The notes under the pieces: generated by a model | Told to the model about the DNA's origin: nothing | Database searches by the model: none | The model's input: only the letters and a program-made list of their open reading frames with translations | Shown here: one piece after another, positions 32,961 to 41,758 of the stretch | Position numbering within the stretch: the first letter of the stretch is position 1 | How the letters are laid out: every line of letters begins with the position of its first letter | Source: JBIOJM01 sp044450785 | Lineage (GTDB): Bacteria; Planctomycetota; Planctomycetia; Isosphaerales; Isosphaeraceae | DNA length: 48,463 nucleotides | Reading direction: 5' to 3' | NCBI GenBank assembly: GCA_044450785.1 | Contig: JBIOJM010000026.1 | Span: forward strand, 1 to 48,463 | Program-made: the position numbers and the translations under genes

Positions 32961-34505
32961 ATGCGTATTGGCAACTGGCTTGGCGGTTCGGTGATCTGGG
33001 CATTGGTCGCCATGAGCAATTTGGCGGCCAGCCCAGGCACCGCCGAGCACGTCACGACCGTTCCGCTGGGAGGTTCTTTGGGCAGCCAGTCCGGCGATCG
33101 TTATTACGGCGTCTACGTTCCGACGCGGTTCGGCGGCGAACTGAAGGTGAAGGCGACTGCGGGCCAGGTCGTCGATCTCAAAGGGCCCAAGGGCGCCGCG
33201 CGGATCAACGGCCAAGACCTCGGCGTCGACCAGCAGGGTTGGTATACCTTCAAGGTCGAGGGAGCCAAGACACCCTACACTGTCGAAACGAGCTTCGTTC
33301 AGGTGGGACAGAGCACGAAAAGGCCGTGGAACTTCTATTATTGGCCGACCAAGGCCGACTCGATCCACGAACCCTGGGCCGGGGGTAACGCCCGGGTTGA
33401 CACGATGGCCACCAACGGCGATGACGTACAGATCGCGGCGCCCGGCTCTTACATTCCGCCGGGTCAGGACATTGTGCTTGCCGGACAAAACGGGTTGCTC
33501 GAGACGCTGCCGGCCGCAGGCGACGATGCGACCTGGTTTCCGAATATTTATGACGACCTGACGTGGGTGGGCCCCGACAAGGAGCATCCCGGTCAAATCC
33601 TGGAGTATCGAACACCGTCGCCTCTATTGAAGTACGACCAGCTCTTTGGTACGCAGGCACGGCCGTGGGAGGCGGCCTTCAGTCAGAACAAGGATATTTC
33701 GCGCTGGCCCGGCCATTGCCTGGGGGGTGCGGTGGCCTCGATCCTGCTGAATGAGCCTGTGCCCGCGGCCTGGACGGGGATGACCGCTGATGAGCTCAAG
33801 TCCCTCTGGGCTGAATTGGGTGAGAACCACTACAACCACCGCATCGGCGACTACGCCAACGAGATCCCTCCCGGCCCGCCGCGGCCTGGCTTTGACCCCT
33901 GCGATAACAAGGCACCCCGGGTGCACGCCATGCTCGAAACCCATATCCGCGGCGAGAAGAAGCCGTTGCTCGCCAACCTGCGGGCTTTTCCGCCCAGGGG
34001 GACGGTCAACGAGGTGTGGAACCACGGCGTTTACAAGTACATCGCCACCTACCAGGCGATTCCCGGCCGTGGCCCCCGCGCGGTCAAGATCTCGGTCGAG
34101 CTGCACGCCAACTCGGGCTCGATGCTCAACGGCCAGGATGACAAGGACCGGGTCATCAATTACGAATACAGCCTGGTTTACGGGCTTGACGGTCGGGTCG
34201 ACGAGACCAACCCCGCCGCGGCTGACTGGATCTCGGTGACTGGTGATGCCCTCTACGCGCCGCTGAACGTCATGGAATTGGTTGAATCCCACTGGGGCGG
34301 CCACAACGGTCAAGTGACCGAGGCGAACGTGCGTGCGCTCGACCTCGCCAACGGCGGCGGCGAGCGACGCCGGCTTGCTGGTGCTCCTCCGGTATTCCGG
34401 CGGGTCCTGCAGTATGAGGCCGGCCGCCCACGTCTGGTTGCCGACAGCGACGATGGTTCACAACGCCGTTTCGGAGGGTTTTTTCGGAACTTCTTCGGTC
34501 GCTGA
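32961..34505 (+). CDS. Secreted protein resembling elicitor-type transglutaminases
   Basis: 514 residues from ATG 32961 (GGGAGG upstream), with a signal peptide ending near LAASPGTA. The N-terminal 110 residues are a beta module (GELKVKATAGQVVDLKGPKGAARING). The central region has SRWPGHCLGGAVASILLNEPVPAAW with Cys253, followed by a His-containing stretch (ENHYNHRIGDYANE) and VNEVWNHGVYKYIATY. A WPGxCxGxAxAS motif around a Cys with downstream His is how I recall the TGase_elicitor family of oomycetes and some bacteria; the match is from memory and not strong. It could also be another papain-like enzyme. The C-terminus is Arg/Phe-rich (GGFFRNFFGR). A clear terminator follows. Confidence 0.65.
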   Translation: MRIGNWLGGSVIWALVAMSNLAASPGTAEHVTTVPLGGSLGSQSGDRYYGVYVPTRFGGELKVKATAGQVVDLKGPKGAARINGQDLGVDQQGWYTFKVEGAKTPYTVETSFVQVGQSTKRPWNFYYWPTKADSIHEPWAGGNARVDTMATNGDDVQIAAPGSYIPPGQDIVLAGQNGLLETLPAAGDDATWFPNIYDDLTWVGPDKEHPGQILEYRTPSPLLKYDQLFGTQARPWEAAFSQNKDISRWPGHCLGGAVASILLNEPVPAAWTGMTADELKSLWAELGENHYNHRIGDYANEIPPGPPRPGFDPCDNKAPRVHAMLETHIRGEKKPLLANLRAFPPRGTVNEVWNHGVYKYIATYQAIPGRGPRAVKISVELHANSGSMLNGQDDKDRVINYEYSLVYGLDGRVDETNPAAADWISVTGDALYAPLNVMELVESHWGGHNGQVTEANVRALDLANGGGERRRLAGAPPVFRRVLQYEAGRPRLVADSDDGSQRRFGGFFRNFFGR

Positions 34506-34578
34506 TCGCCTCCGACCCGGTCTGTGAAATCTCATCGAGCGAAGTTCCGCTCTCCCAGACCCGGCTCTCCCTTGATCA

Positions 34579-34630
34579 GGCCCGACTCGGACCCTGGCCC
34601 AAGCCGGGCGACACCGAGTCGGGCCTTTTT
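34579..34630 (+). terminator. Rho-independent terminator after the transglutaminase-like gene
   Basis: A perfect 12-bp stem GGCCCGACTCGG (34579-34590) and CCGAGTCGGGCC (34614-34625) is followed directly by TTTTT. The loop has a further internal stem (CCTGGC with GCCGGG). It lies 74 bases after the stop at 34505. Confidence 0.92.
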
Positions 34631-34942
34631 CTATTTGATGTGGGCGGGAACCCGCCGTCGATCGTCGGAATCAAGCCACCTTCGTGCAGTCGTGTCGAGC
34701 ACAGAGTGCCGTGTCGATCCGCGCGGTTATAACGGCCGTTCAACCAAATTGATCGGGCGGGCTTCCGATTTCGTCATTTTCGTCACGGCCGTTCAAGTTT
34801 GACGAGTCGCCCAGACGATGAAACAGATCGAATCGGCAGAGCCGCCGCACGTCGGCACTTGAACTCGGTGCGGGCGGCCGTTGGCTGGAAACCGGGACCG
34901 GGAGATGCGACCTGGATTGCGAGGGATGCGAGGGGTGCTGCC
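34631..34942. other. Intergenic region before the exopolysaccharide-type cassette
   Basis: 312 bases between the terminator and the small membrane protein. It should hold the cassette's promoter. Apart from a short GC-rich inverted repeat (ggcgggaacccgccg, about 34651-34665) nothing stands out. Confidence 0.4.
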
Positions 34943-35470
34943 ATGAGTCGAACCGATACTCTCCCCACCATGCCGGTGATTCGATCCGAACGAACGATTT
35001 CGCGGTCGTTCGCTGTCCTGATCGAAGTGCCGAATGTAACGGCTCATCGGATCGTACGTGCCTGTACGGGGGTGTCGCCGCGCGGGACGAGTCGGCGTCT
35101 GCGGGTCGGCCGGCCGAGGAGGAGACTCCGCCGTCAGGTTCGCCTGGCGGGATGTGCCCTGCTGGCACTTGCGCCCATGGTTTCTCTGTGCACCCTGGGG
35201 TGGTCGAACCGGCCGAGCCGGATCCTGGCCTGCTCGATCTCCGACGCGTTGGAGACAGCCGCAGGCCCCCACGGGTTCGCCGATCCGCACGACCAGCGCT
35301 CCCAAAGAGGCGTGCGAACCGGGCCTCCGATTGGCTCCGCCGGGGTGGTCGTACTCTCGATCGAGCCAGCGGCTTCCGCACCCGGCGCCGACACGGTAGT
35401 CCCGGTGATCTTCCCCGGCTATGTATTGCCCGACGACGGCCTCGAGGACAGAACGCATGAGGGAAGTTGA
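34943..35470 (+). CDS. Single-pass membrane protein of an exopolysaccharide-type cassette
   Basis: 175 residues from ATG 34943. The N-terminal 65 residues are Arg-rich. A membrane helix follows (GCALLALAPMVSLCTLGWS), and the remainder is presumably outside. It ends with a conserved-looking FPGYVLPDDGLEDRTHEGS, which I associate with proteins preceding CpsD-like kinases in related genomes. Its last 14 bases overlap the next gene, so they are coupled. I cannot name a domain. Because two of its neighbours are EPS-type ATPases, a role in polysaccharide assembly or export is likely but inferred. Confidence 0.6.
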   Translation: MSRTDTLPTMPVIRSERTISRSFAVLIEVPNVTAHRIVRACTGVSPRGTSRRLRVGRPRRRLRRQVRLAGCALLALAPMVSLCTLGWSNRPSRILACSISDALETAAGPHGFADPHDQRSQRGVRTGPPIGSAGVVVLSIEPAASAPGADTVVPVIFPGYVLPDDGLEDRTHEGS

Positions 35471-36242
35471 CGAGGCCTTGGCGCGAGCCTACGCCCAGCG
35501 GGATCAAGCGGATCCACCCCAGGGTGTACCGCCGGCCCCTCATTGGCCCGCTCTCGATCGGCCGACCCGCGCCTTCAAGCCCGCGCCGGTGCCGCCGCCC
35601 GGTCCGAGACCGCTGGCCGAACTGCAATGGCCGGCGCTCGTCCTCACACTGGAACGAGAGTGGGGCGAACGGTTCGAACGGATGGGTCAGCTCCTGCTCG
35701 GTGCGCGGCAGCGACAGGACCTCAAGGTCATCCTCTTCACGAGTTGCCATCGCGCTGAGGGCCGAACGACCCTCGTGCTCACCCTGGCGCGCGCCCTCTC
35801 CCGCCAGCCCCTCCGTACCTTGGTGGTGGATGCCGACTTGACCGGCCCGATGGTGGCGCGACTGCTGGGTCTGCGGCCCGACGTGGGCCTGGACGACGTG
35901 GTCGAGCATGGGCAAGCGCTTGCCGACGCCCTGATCGATGCGCCCGACGACCACCTGGGAATCCTGCCGATGCGGTCCGCCGTGGGCCGGCCGCGCGATT
36001 TCCTCGCAAGTCCGGCCTGGACGTGCACGCTGGCGCGGTTGCGCCGTGAGTACGACTTGATCCTGGTCGACGGCGGGCCCCTCTTCACCGGCTTGAGTGC
36101 GGCCGTTCTCCATCGCTCGGTGGATGCCGCCGTACTGGTCCATCACCGAGACATGACCGGTGAGCGGGCGGTCCTCCGCGCCCGCGAGGTGCTCGAGGCA
36201 GGCGGAGTGCCACTGCTGGGATTAGCCGAAACGTTCGTCTGA
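35457..36242 (+). CDS. BY-kinase/CpsD-like ATPase with an altered P-loop
   Basis: 261 residues from ATG 35457 (GAGGA upstream). A Pro-rich N-terminal 60 residues are followed by a ParA/MinD-type ATPase fold: KVILFTSCHRAEGRTTLVLTLA, where the P-loop would be, LVVDADL (Walker A', 122-128) and YDLILVDGGPLF (Walker B). The usual GK(T/S) of the P-loop is EGRTT (101-105), so the phosphate-binding Lys is replaced by Arg. No Tyr-rich C-terminal tail is present, so autophosphorylation as in true BY-kinases is unlikely. Such proteins control polysaccharide chain length or export. Whether it still hydrolyses ATP is open. It is placed between the TM protein and the ExeA-like ATPase. Confidence 0.8.
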   Translation: MREVDEALARAYAQRDQADPPQGVPPAPHWPALDRPTRAFKPAPVPPPGPRPLAELQWPALVLTLEREWGERFERMGQLLLGARQRQDLKVILFTSCHRAEGRTTLVLTLARALSRQPLRTLVVDADLTGPMVARLLGLRPDVGLDDVVEHGQALADALIDAPDDHLGILPMRSAVGRPRDFLASPAWTCTLARLRREYDLILVDGGPLFTGLSAAVLHRSVDAAVLVHHRDMTGERAVLRAREVLEAGGVPLLGLAETFV

Positions 36243-36258
36243 GCCCGCTGGAGGCCAC

Positions 36259-37059
36259 GTGTACGAAACGCACTTCGGCCTGGAGCAACACCCGTTCGGC
36301 GAGACGGTCAGCCCTAGGGCGTACATCGCGGTACCCAGCCGCGACGCCGTGCTGCGCCGTCTCCGTTACGCGCTCGAGCACGGCCAGGGACCGGCGGTGC
36401 TCTTCGGCCCACCAGGTGCAGGCAAGACGCTGCTGGCGCGTCGGCTGGCGAGCGAGTTACACGCCGGCGCGGTCCACGTCACCTTCCCGGCCCTCTCCGC
36501 GACCGAACTGGTGACGCACCTGGCCGAGGAGTTCGGCGGCCTGACAGCCCCACCCCGTTCTCTGACGGATGCACTGCGACAACTGCGCGGCCATCTGGCC
36601 GCGCAGGCGGCTCGCCGCGAACGCCCCCTCCTCGTCGTCGATGACGCGCACTTGATCGACGCGGTCGCCACGTTCGAAGCCCTCCGGCTCTTGCTCAACT
36701 TCGCGACCAACGGACCTCCCGATCTCTCGCTGCTCTTCGTCGGCGGCACTGAGGTCTTGCTCGAGCTTCCTTCCGGACTGGCCGACCGGCTCACCGCGCG
36801 CTGCCTGCTCGGCCCCTTCACGGAAGCGGAGTCGTCAGCGTATGTCCTCGGCCGGCTCGCCGCCGCCGGCGCGAAGTCCCCATTATTTACCCAGTCTGCC
36901 TTGACCTCGCTCCACCACTTTGCCAGTGGTCTGCCCCGTCGCCTTAACCATCTCGCCGACATGGCTTTGCTGATTGCTTATGCCCGGGACCTCCCCATCG
37001 CAGATGACCTCGCCGTCTCCAGCGCCGCCCGCGAGTTCGATCATGATGTCGCCGCCTGA
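36259..37059 (+). CDS. AAA ATPase, ExeA/GspA-like (PEP-CTERM/EPS-type secretion ATPase)
   Basis: 266 residues from GTG 36259 with GGAGG seven bases upstream. It starts MYETHFGLEQHPFGETVSPR, the typical N-terminus of ExeA-like ATPases (YxxxFGLxxxPF). Walker A is FGPPGAGKT (49-57), Walker B is LLVVDDAHLID, and GGTEVLLELP is the sensor 1 region. Then come DRLTARCLLGPFTEAE and GLPRRLNHLADMALL, the sensor 2 region. These proteins act at type II secretion or exopolysaccharide/PEP-CTERM loci. It follows the CpsD-like gene by 16 bases and closes a three-gene cassette. Confidence 0.88.
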   Translation: MYETHFGLEQHPFGETVSPRAYIAVPSRDAVLRRLRYALEHGQGPAVLFGPPGAGKTLLARRLASELHAGAVHVTFPALSATELVTHLAEEFGGLTAPPRSLTDALRQLRGHLAAQAARRERPLLVVDDAHLIDAVATFEALRLLLNFATNGPPDLSLLFVGGTEVLLELPSGLADRLTARCLLGPFTEAESSAYVLGRLAAAGAKSPLFTQSALTSLHHFASGLPRRLNHLADMALLIAYARDLPIADDLAVSSAAREFDHDVAA

Positions 37060-37255
37060 TCTTCGACTCTCGGGGACGCGCCATTCCCCAGGTCTCCCCA
37101 TCTTCACATTTCCCGTTGCTCGCAGGTGAATCTCGGTCGAGTCAGGCAGACGAAATCTCGGTCGGAAGGTAGAATCCCGGACCTTGCAGTCAAGGCTTCG
37201 CGCCGCCGGTCGGATGCGGCGGAATCATCATCAGGCCGAGTCATGGAGGATAAAG

Positions 37256-38986
37256 GTGACGACTCCTCAAGTTTCGCTGCGGTTGGGGCGTGGTGGCATT
37301 GTTTTGCTAACCTTGATTTTGGCGTGGACCGTCGGGACGCCGCCCGCGCGAGGACAGGATCCTCCACCGACTCCGATTCCTGTTCAGGCTGGAGCCGATC
37401 CCCAGGGCGCACCGGCTGCGGATCCCGGTCAAACCGACCCCCAGGGTGGGCAGGTCTTGACTCGGGGACCGGTGCACGAGGCGTTCGCCGCGCCGTTGGT
37501 TCACGACACCACGTCTGCGCCGACCATTCCGAAGGAGCCGCCGGCACCGATCCAGGAAATGCCCCCCGACCAGAAGCCGGCGGGACAGAACATCCAGTGG
37601 ATCCCCGGCTACTGGAGCTGGGACGTCTCACGCAACGATTACATCTGGATCAGCGGCATCTGGCGCGAGCCTCCGCCCAATAACCAGTGGGTCCCGGGCT
37701 ACTGGCACCAGGTGCAGGAAGGTTTTCAGTGGGTCCCGGGGACATGGATTCCGGTCAGCACGGGACAGGGATCGAGTCAGCCGTCCTATCTGCCCGCGCC
37801 GCCGCAGAGCCTTGAGGCGGGACCGAATACGCCGCAACCGTCCGCCAACGTGAGCTGGACGCCGGGGTACTGGTCCTGGCAAGGGACGAACTACGCCTGG
37901 CGCCCCGGGTTCTGGGCGGCCGTCCAGCCCAACTGGATCTGGATCCCGGCGCACTACGTCTGGACGCCCAGCGGCTATCTCTTCGTCCCCGGGTACTGGG
38001 ACCTGCCCGTAGCCAACCGCGGCCTCATGTTCGCGCCGGTCTATTACCCTCAGCCGGTCTACGCCCAGCCCAGCTTCGTCTTCACGCCCTCGATCAGTAT
38101 CGTCGGCTCAGCCGTCACCGCCAACCTGTTCGTCCATCCGGCGACGAACCAGTACCTCTTCGGTGACTATTACGCTCAGAACTTCGTCGGCGTTGGCATC
38201 ACCCCATGGTTCTCGTTCACGTTTGCGACGGGACGGCCGGCCTATTACGACCCGCTTTTTTCGTATTACGCGGTGATCAATGTGCGGCAGAACCCAGCGT
38301 GGATTACGCAGGTCCGCCAGTCGTACATCCTGCGGCGTGACAATGTGGCGATGCGGCCGCCGCACACGTTCGTCGAGCAGACGCGGTTGATCGAGCGAAA
38401 CGTCAATATCACGAGAAACGTCACGGTCGTCGACCATCGCACGATGGCGATGCCTCTCAGCAAGCTGGCGGCCGACCCGGTCGCGGGGAAGGGATTACGG
38501 ATGGTGCGGGTGACCGAAGCGGAGCGCCAGCAATTGCACCAGCAGGTGGCGCAGATGCATCAGTTCCGCGAGCAGCGGCTGCAACAAGAGAGGGAAGGGG
38601 CTCGGGCTCGGGCTGCGGGCGGTGCCGCTGCTGCCCGGCAGCCGCGCCCAATGAATCTACCTCACTCGCCGATCGCGGCACGGCCCGCGCCGCACCCAGC
38701 CGGTTCCCGCACTGAAGTGGCAGAACGAGCTGAGCATGAACATGCAGCCGGTTCCCGCACCGATGTTGCCCGGCGTTCCGAGCCCGAACGCCAGCCGAAC
38801 CGCACCGCGCCGGGCGCAGAGAACACCGCCCACCGTTCGGCCCAGAATGCCGGAGGGCCCCGGCCCCAATCGCGGCCCCAGACTTCCCGTCCCGCGACTC
38901 GGGCGCCGTCCCGACAGCCGTCGTCCGAGCGCACGCGCAGCCGTCCAACCGAGGAAGAAGAACGGCGGCGCCCATCAGGCTCTTGA
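37256..38986 (+). CDS. Secreted WxxGxW-repeat (YXWGXW-type) protein
   Basis: 576 residues from GTG 37256, which is preceded by GGAGGA with a 5-base gap. A signal peptide (VTTPQVSLRLGRGG to PARGQ) is followed by Gln/Pro-rich linker. The core has about eight W-x-x-G-x-W units such as WIPGYW, WISGIW, WVPGYW, WVPGTW, WTPGYW, WRPGFW and FVPGYW, as in the YXWGXW family. After that comes a region with VTANLFVHPATNQYLFGDYY and a coiled Gln/Arg-rich stretch. The tail (last 130 residues) is disordered, rich in Arg, Pro and Ser, with two copies of AGSRT(E/D)VA. The function of the family is unknown; the setting suggests a cell-surface component. Confidence 0.87.
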   Translation: MTTPQVSLRLGRGGIVLLTLILAWTVGTPPARGQDPPPTPIPVQAGADPQGAPAADPGQTDPQGGQVLTRGPVHEAFAAPLVHDTTSAPTIPKEPPAPIQEMPPDQKPAGQNIQWIPGYWSWDVSRNDYIWISGIWREPPPNNQWVPGYWHQVQEGFQWVPGTWIPVSTGQGSSQPSYLPAPPQSLEAGPNTPQPSANVSWTPGYWSWQGTNYAWRPGFWAAVQPNWIWIPAHYVWTPSGYLFVPGYWDLPVANRGLMFAPVYYPQPVYAQPSFVFTPSISIVGSAVTANLFVHPATNQYLFGDYYAQNFVGVGITPWFSFTFATGRPAYYDPLFSYYAVINVRQNPAWITQVRQSYILRRDNVAMRPPHTFVEQTRLIERNVNITRNVTVVDHRTMAMPLSKLAADPVAGKGLRMVRVTEAERQQLHQQVAQMHQFREQRLQQEREGARARAAGGAAAARQPRPMNLPHSPIAARPAPHPAGSRTEVAERAEHEHAAGSRTDVARRSEPERQPNRTAPGAENTAHRSAQNAGGPRPQSRPQTSRPATRAPSRQPSSERTRSRPTEEEERRRPSGS

Positions 38987-39140
38987 TCCGGGCCTCTTCA
39001 GGGACATTCTCGGATCGTCCGCGACCTGGACTCCCTCTCGCGATTGAAAGGGGCGAGACAGAATGCCTCGGCTGGGGTATCATGCGTCTCTCTCGGCTGC
39101 CATGAGGCGAACGGATTGACACTCGACACCGCTGGGATGC

Positions 39141-41747
39141 ATGCACCTTCGATCAGTCACAGTCGAATCGAACCGGGCGTTGGAGCTGCTCTCCGGCCCA
39201 GTCCGCGCCTGGTTCGAGGAGACCTTTCCGCAGGGCCCGACACCGGCGCAGGAGCATGCTTGGCCGGCGATCGCGGCGGGGGAGCACGTCCTTCTGGTCT
39301 CTCCGACCGGAACGGGTAAGACCCTGGCCGCATTCCTGGCGATCCTCGATCGGCTCTTCCGCGCTCGAGAGAAGGGGACAATCGCGCCCGGCGTAAGATG
39401 CGTTTACATTTCGCCCCTGCGGAGCCTGAACTACGACATCGAACGCAACCTGAATCTGCCGTTGGAAGGAATACGGCGGCGACTGGATCGTGACGACAGC
39501 CCGGTTCGGGTCGGCGTGCGGACCGGCGACACGTCGGCCTACCAGCGCCGCAACCTGCGGGATCATCCCCCCCACGTGTTGATCACCACGCCCGAGAGTC
39601 TGTCGCTCCTCTTGAGCCAGAACACCTGGGTGGCGCATTGGCGGGGCGTCGAGCACGTCGTTGTCGACGAGATTCACGCCCTGGCGCCGACCAAGCGAGG
39701 GGCCGACCTGGCGGTCTCGCTCGAGCGACTCGCGGCGCACGCCGAGCGCGACCCGATCCGCGTGGGCCTCTCAGCGACGTGCAATCCGGGCGAGGCAGCG
39801 GCCAGGTTTCTGGTGGGACCGTCGCGGACCTGCCGTGTCGTCGAGGCCCCCCTGCCCCCCGGTACGCCACCGGTCGAGATCAAGGTCGAGAGCCTGATCG
39901 AGCCCGGTGAATCACCGCACCGCGGCCTGAGCTACCGCCGGCTGCTGCGCCGCCTGCGCCGGGCCATCAACCGGAACCGCACCACGATCATCTTCGCCAA
40001 TACCCGAGCCTTCGCCGAGAAGCTCACCCACGACCTACGGCAAGATCCACCCGGCGGCCCCGCGCCGGAATGGTCCGTGGCCGCGCACCATTCCGCGCTC
40101 GATGCGGGAAGGCGGCGCGCGATCGAGTCAGCACTCCGCGCGGGTCATCTCCGCGCGGTCGTCACCAGCACCAGCCTGGAGCTGGGTGTCGACATCGGCA
40201 CGGCGGACCTGACGGTCCAGATCGGGCTGCCGGGTGGAGTGGCGCGGTGCGTGCAGCGGGTCGGCCGCGCGGGCCATCGCCTGGGGACCGGGTCGCGCGG
40301 GCTCCTGCTGGCGGCGGCGCCCGCCGAGCTGATCGGTGCTGTGATCACCGCGCGGGCCGCGCGGGCCGGCCGCGTCGAGCCGCTCCGCATGGTCAGGGCG
40401 CCGCTCGACGTCGTCTGCCAGCAGCTCGTCGGCATGGCTTGCCAGGGCGAGCAAACCAGCGACGCGGCCTTTGAGCTGCTCCGCAAGGCGGGCCCGATGG
40501 CCGAGCTGGAGCGGGCCGATTTTGACGACTGCCTGGCGTTCCTGGCCGGTGAGCTGGCCACGCCGGCCGGTGCCTTCGAGCCCGAGCCCGGGGCCGCACC
40601 CCGCTGGACGTCGCCGCGGATCTGGAAGCGGACCGGCCGGTTCGGCCTGCAGAGCCGGCGCGTGGCCCGCTGGTTCTGGAGCAACGTCGGGACCATTTAC
40701 TCGGAAGAAACAGTGCGGGTCATGGAGGGAGGCGTGGCGGTCGGCACGCTTGAAGCGGCGTACGCCGAGCGGCTCGTCCCAGGCGATCGATTCGTCCTCG
40801 ATGGCCGCGCATTGGAGGTCAACCGGCTGGTGAAGTCGATCCTCCTCACCCGGCCTTCCAGCGGCGAGCCGAGTCTGCCCCGCTGGACCAGCGACCGGCA
40901 GTCCTTGTCGTTCGAGCTGGCCACGGAGCTGGCTGCCTTCCGCGCCGAGGCAGCGCGATGCCTGGTCGAGGAGAGCCCGGCAGCACTTCGTGCGTGGTTG
41001 ATCGAGACGTTCAAGCTCGACGACGCCTCCGCCTCGGTCTTGATCGAGCTCTTCGAGGCACAGGCGCAGTGGAGCGAGGTTCCCGGTCCTTTCGGGCTCT
41101 TGGTCGAGGAATCGCCGTCGCCCCAGGGAGAGGGGATCGTGTACACGTTTCACGCGCCGCTGCACCGAGCGGCCTGTGAGGCGCTGGGGCGAGCGACCGC
41201 GGCCCGATTGGGACGCCGCTTCGGCCGCGACCTGGCGCTCAACGTCGCCGACCTGGGCTGGTCAATTCGCCTGCCGGACGATACCGCACCCGAACTCGCG
41301 CTCGATGTGATCGCGCCGCTCCTCCAGCTCGAGGGATTCGCGGATGACGTACTGGAGGGACTGGACCGAGGCGAGCTGCTGGCTCGACGATTCCGGCACG
41401 TCGCCGCAATCGCCCTGATGGTGCTGCGTCACCCCGAGCCTGGCCGGCGCGTCCGTGTCGGCGGCTTGAACTGGGTCAGCTCCCGGCTCTACCCGCTCGT
41501 CAAGGCCGCTTGCCCCGACCACCCGGTGCTACGCGCGACCCGCCGCGAGGTGCTCGAGGAAATCCTTGACGTCCCGGCCGCGGAGCGTTGGCTCGAGGCG
41601 CGACCGCCCGTTCGATGCCGCGTGCTCCCCGGGCTTTCTCCCTTCGCCGCCGCCTGGATCGAGCGCGGCCCGGCCGAGGCCCTTTGCTTCGAGCCCCCAG
41701 GCATGGCACTGCAACGTCTGCACGCACGGTTGGCACTGTCCTCGTGA
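39141..41747 (+). CDS. lhr: Lhr-like superfamily 2 helicase (ligase-associated DEXH type)
   Basis: 868 residues. The helicase core has a Q-motif-like TPAQEHAWPAIAAGEHVLLVSPTGTGKT (P-loop 54-61), YISPLRSLNYDIERNL, TTPESLSLLL, VVVDEIHAL (DEIH box), GLSATC, TIIFANTRAFAEKL, STSLELGVDIG and QRVGRAGHRLG. The post-helicase region, about 450 residues, matches the Lhr core winged-helix and beta-barrel part in length and content (PRWTSPRIWKRTGRFGLQSRRVARWF). That length fits Lhr-core rather than full E. coli-type Lhr. Lhr enzymes are 3'-5' DNA/RNA helicases in DNA repair. It is followed by the PdeM-like gene. Confidence 0.9.
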   Translation: MHLRSVTVESNRALELLSGPVRAWFEETFPQGPTPAQEHAWPAIAAGEHVLLVSPTGTGKTLAAFLAILDRLFRAREKGTIAPGVRCVYISPLRSLNYDIERNLNLPLEGIRRRLDRDDSPVRVGVRTGDTSAYQRRNLRDHPPHVLITTPESLSLLLSQNTWVAHWRGVEHVVVDEIHALAPTKRGADLAVSLERLAAHAERDPIRVGLSATCNPGEAAARFLVGPSRTCRVVEAPLPPGTPPVEIKVESLIEPGESPHRGLSYRRLLRRLRRAINRNRTTIIFANTRAFAEKLTHDLRQDPPGGPAPEWSVAAHHSALDAGRRRAIESALRAGHLRAVVTSTSLELGVDIGTADLTVQIGLPGGVARCVQRVGRAGHRLGTGSRGLLLAAAPAELIGAVITARAARAGRVEPLRMVRAPLDVVCQQLVGMACQGEQTSDAAFELLRKAGPMAELERADFDDCLAFLAGELATPAGAFEPEPGAAPRWTSPRIWKRTGRFGLQSRRVARWFWSNVGTIYSEETVRVMEGGVAVGTLEAAYAERLVPGDRFVLDGRALEVNRLVKSILLTRPSSGEPSLPRWTSDRQSLSFELATELAAFRAEAARCLVEESPAALRAWLIETFKLDDASASVLIELFEAQAQWSEVPGPFGLLVEESPSPQGEGIVYTFHAPLHRAACEALGRATAARLGRRFGRDLALNVADLGWSIRLPDDTAPELALDVIAPLLQLEGFADDVLEGLDRGELLARRFRHVAAIALMVLRHPEPGRRVRVGGLNWVSSRLYPLVKAACPDHPVLRATRREVLEEILDVPAAERWLEARPPVRCRVLPGLSPFAAAWIERGPAEALCFEPPGMALQRLHARLALSS

Positions 41748-41758
41748 GAGACCGGGCG

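Noticed and set aside
34740..36146. 468-codon minus-strand open frame
   Set aside because: Runs antisense through the TM protein and the BY-kinase-like gene; no recognisable domain.
40128..41165. 345-codon minus-strand open frame
   Set aside because: Antisense shadow of the Lhr-like helicase.
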